Source: Prorocentrum cordatum (Eukaryota; Sar; Dinophyceae; Prorocentrales; Prorocentraceae). From it: 47,500 nucleotides of DNA. A model generated the notes under the pieces. That model saw nothing but the letters and a program-made list of their open reading frames with translations. It had not been told where the DNA came from and searched no databases. Position numbers and translations under genes: made by a program. The stretch lies in NCBI GenBank assembly GCA_963575745.1, contig CAUYUJ010016474.1, positions 1-47,500 on the forward strand, read 5' to 3'. The first letter of the stretch is position 1, and every line of letters begins with the position of its first letter. This document shows positions 41,436 through 47,500 of this stretch, in pieces.

Positions 41436-43470
41436 CTCCAAGAAGGCCCAAGAGGCCCCGAAAACCACCCCAAGACGGCCCAAGAGGCCTCCAAGAAGGC
41501 CCCAAGACGGCCTAAGAGCGTCCCAAGATGGCCCAAGAGGCGCCCAAGACGGCCCAAGAGGACCCCAAGACGGCCCAAGAATTATTTTGTTCCCATCCTA
41601 CTTACGGACCACATCCCAGACATAATTTCGAGCACCCCGAAAAGTGTCAAAAGAGTGTCGAAACAGTGTCGGGCGAGTGTCTCCCAGGGCCCGACACGTG
41701 AAAACCCTTGCATTTCGGTACTCTTTTGGGCGCTCGAAATTCTTCCTGGTGGTCAAGGCTAAAGTAGGTTGGAGCATCATAACCCAAGAAGGGGCCCAAG
41801 AGATGGAACACGAACCGAAAATCCGAGCCTTCCGCCCCAAGAGGCCCTCAGGAGGCCCCAAGAAGCCCCCAAGAGGCCCCAAGAGGCCCCTCAAATATCC
41901 GAAAGCGGCCCCGAAAAGGCTTGAAAACGGCCCCGAAGAGGCTTCAAAACTACCTCCAAGAGGCCTCCCACGAGATCCTAACAAACATTCGTGGCGGGAT
42001 GGGCCGAAAGCCATTCGATCTGCCGCCCCCTGTGGTCTTGCCACATGGGTGCCTGGCGTGCTGAACCCGATTGGTTTGGTTTTGGTTCTGTTCCCCAAAG
42101 AAGAACTCTTCCCCGGGGCTTCGGCCAGTCCCGCTGGCCACGCGGAAGACGTGGTTGCCAAAATTTTCCCAGTCCAGATGGCTCCAAGATGGCCTCCAAG
42201 ACGGCCAAGACGGCCTCCAAGTTCGCCCAAGATGGTCCCCTCGAAGACGGCCCAAGAGAGTCCAAGATGCCTCTAAATTCGCCCAGGAAGCCTCCAAGAC
42301 GGCCGCAAGATGACAGCAGACGGCCGAAGAGGCCCCCAAGAGGCTTCCACGACGGCCCAAGAGGCCTCCAAGAGGCCCTCCTGGAGGGCCTCCAAGCCCA
42401 AGTCAGTGATTTCCCTTTTTTTATCATTTAGGCATTTGCTTCTTTTCGGCCTTCCGACGGCCCGGGACGGCCCAAGAGCCCCCAAAGATCGCCCCAAGAT
42501 CCTCCAAGAGGCCTTCAAGATGGCCCCAGAACGGCCCAAGAGGCTCCCAAGTCGGCACCAAGAGGGCCCCAAGACGGCCCAAGAGACCTTCAAGACGCTG
42601 AAAATGGCCTCCAAGACGGCAATGGGGCACCCCAAGAGGGCCCCGAATCTGCCGAGAGAGGCCCCCAAGACAGCTTCCAACGGTGTCAGACGGGCCAGGA
42701 GGCCACCAAGACGGCCCAAGATGGCTCCAAGATGGCCCAAGACGGCCCAAGATGACCCCAAGGGCCTCCAGGAAGGCCCGAAGAGGTCAAAGCCATTGAT
42801 TGTCCCTAGGTTTTAGAATGATTTTGGCATTTGCTTCTTTTCGGCCTTCCGACGGCCCGGGACGGCCCAAGAGCCCCCAAAGATCGCCCCAGGATCCCCT
42901 AAGAGGCATTCAAGATGGCCCCAGAACCGCCCAAGAGGCCCCCGAGACGGTCCCAAGGAGCTCCAAGACAGCCCAAGAGGTCGGCCCAAGAGGCCTCAAG
43001 AGGTCTCCAAGACGGCCCAAGAGGCCTCCAAGGAGGCCTCCACGATGGCCCCAAGAGGCCAAAATCAGTGATTTTCCTTAGGTTTTTGAATGATTTTGGC
43101 ATTTGCTTCTTTTCGACCTTCCAACGGCCCGAGACGGCCCAAGAGCCCCCAAAGATCGCCCCCAAATCCCCCAAGAGGCCTCCAAGATGGCCCCAGAACG
43201 TCCCAAGAGGCCCCCAAGTCAGCACCAAGAGGGCCCCAAGACGGACCAAGAGGCCTCCAAGACGCCCAAGATGGCCTCCAAGATGGCCCTGGAGCATTCC
43301 AAGAGGGCTCCAAGTCTGCCCAAAGACTGCCAAAGAGGCCCCCGAGATGCCCCTGAAGGTCCCCAAGAGGCCCAAGGAGGCCCCCAAGATGCCTCCAAGA
43401 GGCCCCCAGGAAGCTCCCAGGAGGCTCCAAGAGTGCCCCCAGAGGCTCCCAAGATGCCCTCCTCCTCCTC
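41436..43470 (+). repeat. Degenerate CCAAGANGGCC array with AT-rich higher-order spacers
   Basis: Built of 9-12-bp variants of CCAAGAGGCCCC and CCAAGACGGCC, interrupted by unique sequence at 41585-41835 and 41985-42170. Three spacers near 42403, 42797 and 43068 share GGCATTTGCTTCTTTTCG followed by CCTTCCGACGGCCCGGGACG and AAGAGCCCCCAAAGATCGCC. Long frames in all registers (Gly/Pro/Trp/Leu on minus, Pro/Arg/Lys on plus) follow from the lack of stop triplets. 43455-43490 is a CTC run. Confidence 0.9.
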
Positions 43471-43490
43471 TTCCTCCTCCTCCTCCTTCT

Positions 43491-44435
43491 CCTGATCTTC
43501 CCTGTCATTCTCACCCACGTGTTCCCCAAAGGGTTCCACAGCGGCTGGGGGAGCACATGGTCCGATAGCTTGGCAGAGCTTTTGCCACAACACTCGGCCC
43601 CATGGGCGATTCCAAAAGGCAGGGGGCGGCGGTGATTCGCACTAGGCGTCTTCGATGCACCCCTCCCCTACCCGACCGGCGACAAACCTGGGACGATGCG
43701 GGCACCCCTCCCGTCGTCCCTGTCAGAAACATTGCAAAAGGCACATTGCAGCAAAATCTGGACCGGGCGCGGGCGCCCCCTTGGGCACTTTGCATCAATT
43801 TCGATAGGAACGGCGGGGGGTGTCTTCATCTTGTCCGCTCTTTGCAGGCCTACCATCCCTGCCAGAACACAATACAACATACAATGTGCGGCAAAATCTG
43901 GACCGTGCGCGGGGCATGATCACTTTGCAATCGCCTTTGACAGGGACGGTGGCGGTGCCCTCAAATGTCCGCTCTGCGCAGGCCCACCACTCCTGCCACC
44001 GCACAATGCACAGTGCACTGTGTGGCAGAAGCTGGTCCATGCGCGGACGCCCCGCGATCATTGTGGATAGGTTTTTGACAGAAGGGGCGGCGGGGGTGCG
44101 CCCTCATTATCGACTGCTTCATGCATGCTCACGATCCCCTACAGACCATACAAAGTACGTACTCTTTCCGCGGCAAAGTCTGGATCATCATGCGCGCGCG
44201 CCCTGCGATCACTTTGCATGGTTTTTGGCAGGGACGGCGGAGGTGTCCTCATATTGTCTCTGCTCTGTACTTCCGACGGGACGGGACTCGTGAACCTAGT
44301 GGGATCGGGGCCCAAGGCTCAAGCACTGCCTATGCGTTGGGAGGGCGGGTGGGAGTGAGCCACACGGCTTGACGCCTCCCCCTCCCCCCTCACCCTGGGC
44401 CTGGACGGGAGGGGAGCGGCGGGTAACCAGAGCGT
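43491..44435 (+). repeat. Tandem repeat of about 140 bp, 4 units
   Basis: GGCAAAATCTGGACC-type landmarks at about 43750, 43890, 44024 and 44172, each followed by GCGCG, then CACTTTGC and ACGGCGG blocks. A degenerate earlier unit may lie at 43600-43740. The 44300-44435 remainder is unique. Confidence 0.75.
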
Positions 44436-45060
44436 CGAACACGGCCCAAGATAGTTCCAAGAAGGCCTCAGGGAGGCCACGATGCCTTCCAAGATGGCTC
44501 AAGGTAGTGCGAGGTCGCTCAAGCTGGCTTTCAATGTACTTCAGCAGGTCACAACAACGCTCCAAGACTGGTCCAAACGGCCTTGGGAGTTATACAGGAC
44601 GCCCTCAAGAGGCCAACATCCTTCCGAAACCTAAGGGGAGAATTAATGATTTTGGCATTCTCGCCGTTTCGCTTCCGATGGCCTTCCGAGGCCACAAATG
44701 GCTCCAAGATGGCCCCCAAAACGCCCAACAACGCCCGAAGAACGCCCCAGGAGAGCCCCACGAGGCGGTTTTAGGGGCTCTGAGGAGGGGAACCCTAATT
44801 GGGGACCGCCCCTCCTTTGATCGATGTCCTCCAAGATGGTCCCAAGAAGGCCTACAGCGGGCCCATGAAGGCCCCCAGAGGCCCCTAAGAGGCCCCCAAG
44901 AGGCCCCCAATGGGCCCACAAGAGGCTCCGAAGAGCCCCCAAGATGCCCCAAAGACACTTTGTGAGGCCACCAGCAGCACCACAGGATACATCCCAAGCG
45001 AGTCCGAGAGGCATCCAAGAGGCCTCCAGTTCACTGAGGCTACCCGAGGTATCCAAATGA
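44436..45060 (+). repeat. CCAAGANGGCC array, second block
   Basis: Same short unit as 41436-43470. A diverged AT-rich spacer at 44628-44690 (AATGATTTTGGCATT, CCGATGGCCTTCC) ties it to the same higher-order family. Confidence 0.85.
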
Positions 45061-45226
45061 TGAAAGGGCAGCTCCCCTAGACATTCCTCGATGGGCTGGT
45101 GAAGTTACGCGAAGCGTTAAGCCGTTTTTTTTTCATACCTGGCTATGGCGAATTGAGTCTGATTGGTAAGTTTGTTCTCCTGAACCACGGGTCCTTGTAC
45201 TATCGTGGACCGTCAGCCGCCGCTCC

Positions 45227-46306
45227 CTACACCTTGCGATTGTTTTGGCGTGCGCTCTTGTTACCAATGCAGCCGTGCAGTGCCTTCACGGCCGCAGCGC
45301 TGAGCGGCGCGGTGTGATTCGCCTCAACAATCACCCACTCTTTCAACTTCCGGTGCCAATACGGCTGGTAGACCACGCAGTTGCCGTTCAGAAGCGCGGG
45401 CACATGCGAGAAACTGCTCTTGGCCATGACGAAGACATCGGCAGCGGCGAAGTGTGCCCAAGCCTCCAGAGGGTCGCCATCCAAGTGCACCGTGGCGCCC
45501 CGCGAGCGGTAGGCGTCGAACTCAGAGCTTTGCCTCCCTGCCTCCAGGGAGCTGAACACATGTATGTCCGCGTTGGGCGCGAGCCTTCTCAACTGCTCCA
45601 TGAGGCTGAGGTACCAGAGGTCACTGGTGCCTCTGAGCTTGTCGGCAGGGTCCACGTCGCCGCGCCTGACGTGGATCGCTACAGACGTCGAGCCTCTTTC
45701 GAACGCCAATGGCTCTCTCCAAATGCGAGACGCATTGCGCAACTGTCCCAGAAATCGCTCGGAATAGTATCGCGCCTGGGGATACCAGGTTGTACCATGC
45801 CTGGAGATGCCAGGGACTGCGTCAACCTCGCATGCGACGCAGTGGTTGGCGATAAAGATGTTCTCTTTAGGCTTTGGAACGAACCTCCTCGTGCCCGATT
45901 CGAGCGCCAAAAGCCCCGGCCAAACCTGGTCGAACTTCGGCGGGCGACCCGTGAACAACAACCGTGGGTCCTCCAAGCCGAACAGGACACCGGCAACTTT
46001 CATGATGTCGACGCCGTGCGACACATGACAACCATTACCCTGCCCTCTGAAAGTAACTCCGCCCAGAACCTCAGCATCGTCTAACCGACCCCCATCCAGC
46101 TGGGCCATGTTATCTCGGCACCACCAGTCCAGCCCCCGGGTGGGAATAGGTAACATATATCTAACCAAGCGTGGTACGTCGGGCAGTGGGACCAAGTCCA
46201 GGCCAGTGGGGATGGGGATCGGTTAAACGATGCTCAGGACCATGCCCATCTTGGATGCGATTGCCATGCCAGCGATCACGTCGTGGAGCCTGGAGCCGAG
46301 GCCATC
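45227..46306 (-). CDS. Fucosyltransferase-like glycosyltransferase (HxRRGD motif), partial; one in-frame stop
   Basis: From 46195 to the stop at 45227 the frame encodes 322 residues. VAIHVRRGD (172-180) is the GDP-fucose-binding motif of alpha-1,2/alpha-1,6/O-fucosyltransferases. IHVFSS (201-206) and ADVFVMAKSSFSHVPALLNG (232-251) fit the second Rossmann domain and its conserved Ser-containing loop. Such enzymes transfer fucose to glycans in the ER/Golgi. In the same frame upstream, 46306-46226 encodes DGLGSRLHDVIAGMAIASKM, the expected N-terminal Gly-rich loop and helix. It is preceded by a CT-rich tract and AAAAG acceptor (46307-46370), so the exon likely begins at 46306. A TAA at 46225-46223 interrupts the frame. 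Either this is a nonsense mutation, or a 129-bp phase-0 GT-AG intron (46228-46100) spans it. No ATG starts the domain, so an upstream exon is needed. Which fucosyltransferase family it belongs to is not resolved. Confidence 0.68.
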
Positions 46307-46317
46307 CTTTTGGGGGT

Positions 46318-46320
<3 letters not shown>

Positions 46321-46363
<43 letters not shown>

Positions 46364-46375
46364 AAAAAGAGAGAC
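46321..46375. promoter_or_regulatory. CT-rich tract, probable polypyrimidine tract of a minus-strand intron
   Basis: Plus strand (GA)n plus an A run; on the minus strand (CT)n followed by CACCCCCAAAAG at the glycosyltransferase exon border. It could equally be a simple GA microsatellite that happens to lie there. Confidence 0.55.
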
Positions 46376-46744
46376 AAGACATTCCATTGCGTGACGACCT
46401 CTTCCGTCACGATTGGCCCACCTTCCCCCGAGTGTTGCCAGAGATGGCCCAATAATCAGCATGCAACGCATAAAAATACTAAGAATAGTACTCATAATCA
46501 TAATCGACGTAAACATAAACTTTCTGAGTGCGGACCTCCGCAAACGGATGCTGACGCATTTTCTCACACTCATATAAATCTGTTTGTGTGTGTGTATATA
46601 TATATATATACATTGGAGATTGGGGGGTGAGTCCGACGTGAAACGGAGACCCCCCCTACCGGGAAATCGATTTCGGTTCCTGGTTCGTGTCGTGCGTGCC
46701 GTGCGTGCGTGCGTGCGAGGCGAAGCTGCGTGGGCGCGCGAGAG
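46376..46744. other. Spacer with TG/TA dinucleotide run
   Basis: 46585-46611 is (TG)n(TA)n, ending ATATATATATACA. 46690-46720 is a CGTG run. Otherwise nothing recognised; if the acceptor at 46307 is real, this is intron. Confidence 0.5.
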
Positions 46745-46912
46745 GAAATCCTCCTGTGGCTGGGCCGCGGCCGGACCAAATGTAACTCCTCCGGCGGCCG
46801 GTGCCCCGCGGTGTCCTGCCGGTGTCCCGAAATCCTCCTGTGGCTGGGCCGCGGCCGGACCAAATGTAACTCCTCCGGCGGCCGGTGCCCCGCGGTGTCC
46901 CGCCGGTGTCCC
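46745..46912 (+). repeat. 84-bp tandem duplication
   Basis: Units 46745-46828 and 46829-46912 are nearly identical: GAAATCCTCCTGTGGCTGGG, GGCCGGACCAAATGTAACTC and CCGGCGGCCGGTGCCCCGCG. Confidence 0.95.
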
Positions 46913-46919
46913 GTGGTGT

Positions 46920-47222
46920 CCCGTTGAGTGAGATCGATGGTGAGATCGATAGTGAGATCGATGTGGTGCCCCGAGGTGTCCCGCGGTGTCCCAAAAAAAG
47001 AGATCGATGGTGAGATCGATAATGAGATCGACAGGTGTCCCGTGGTGTCCCGTTGAATGAAATCGATAGTGAGATCGATACTGAGATCGATGTGGTGCCC
47101 GAAGTGTCCCGTGGTGTCCCGTGATGTCCCGTTGAGTGAGATCGATAGTGAGATCGATAGTGAGATCGACAAGTGTCCCGTGGTGTTCCGTTGAGTGAGA
47201 TCGATAGTGAGATCGATTGAAT
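46920..47222 (+). repeat. Compound tandem repeat of GTGAGATCGATA and GTGTCCCGTG units
   Basis: Runs of 12-bp (A)GTGAGATCGAT(A/G) units, usually three, alternate with runs of 10-bp GTGTCCCG(C/T)G units. Four such composite blocks are separated by GTTGAGTGA-type joints. Each GATCGATC-like core is palindromic. Confidence 0.9.
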
Positions 47223-47289
47223 CAGATGTTGGTTCCCCCCTCTCTCTCTATCTCCCCCCCACAACCTCCTTATCGCCCGAAGGGTGGTC

Positions 47290-47500
47290 GTACAGGTGTA
47301 TGTATATATATATATATACACAAGACTGCATTGGCGCTGCGCGCCATGCACCCTGGTCCTTTGAGTTCTGCACGCAAGCGGAATGCGTGCGTGCGTACAT
47401 GCGCGCATGCATGTATACACGCGCGCGTGCATGCACGTTCCGTATACATGTCTAGGTGTATACAATAGACTTACATTGTTGTATGTGTGTATACAGCGTA
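47290..47500 (+). repeat. Alternating purine-pyrimidine tracts (TA and CG/CA types)
   Basis: 47296-47320 is TGTATGTATATATATATATA then TACACA. 47386-47436 alternates GCGTGCGTGCGTACATGCGC and further CATG/CGCG steps. Alternating purine-pyrimidine DNA of this kind can adopt Z or cruciform form. The window ends here; no gene. Confidence 0.8.

Noticed and set aside
41598-43593. Gly/Pro/Trp/Leu-rich minus frames and Pro/Lys/Arg-rich plus frames of up to about 217 codons
   Set aside because: They are translations of the CCAAGANGGCC satellite in several registers; no single frame is favoured.
46223-46573. Minus frame with SLSLSLSLSL as a signal peptide for the glycosyltransferase
   Set aside because: The Ser-Leu run comes from a (CT)n tract directly before an AG at the exon border, so it is better explained as an intron polypyrimidine tract.

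Overview
This window looks like nuclear DNA of a dinoflagellate. The evidence is a very GC-rich background with few genes, several kilobases of trinucleotide repeat, many families of dispersed and tandem repeats, remnants of non-LTR retrotransposons of the kind common in dinoflagellates, and gene pieces that are all on one strand. Prorocentrum or a Symbiodinium-like genus is possible, but the sequence does not fix the genus. No rRNA, tRNA, CRISPR or bacterial operon structure was seen.

Three conventional protein genes can be supported, all on the minus strand: an RtcB-family RNA ligase (about 1.26-2.47 kb, frame open to 2.82 kb), a caspase-fold (peptidase C13-like) exon (about 20.96-21.73 kb), and an HxRRGD-motif fucosyltransferase-like glycosyltransferase (45.2-46.3 kb) whose frame is crossed by one stop codon. 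The last two start at polypyrimidine-AG junctions, so they look like internal exons of split genes. A plus-strand Ala/Pro-rich frame (29.7-30.7 kb) is a weaker candidate. The three genes show no functional link.

Two LINE-like retroelements lie on the minus strand. One keeps an open 342-codon post-reverse-transcriptase region (4.9-5.9 kb). The other is decayed (about 9.8-12.5 kb), with reverse-transcriptase motifs spread over three frames and a 19-bp tandem repeat ending in a long hairpin.

The rest is repeats. There are small elements with terminal inverted repeats: a Tc1/mariner-like MITE family at 3.3, 13.7 (solo end), 13.9 and 40.1 kb; a second family at 13.3 and 26.0 kb, one copy with TTAA at both ends; and single elements at 6.35, 14.29 and 38.14 kb. 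A 5.7-kb GAC-based array (14.85-20.56 kb) contains higher-order duplications and is flanked by inverted arms. The segment 27.4-29.6 kb (satellite array, dispersed repeat, CTC repeat) recurs in mirror image at 35.1-36.9 kb. A degenerate CCAAGANGGCC array fills much of 41.4-45.05 kb. GGA/CTC, GAT/GCT and GTC/GAC microsatellites separate most of these units and often begin exactly where a dispersed repeat ends.
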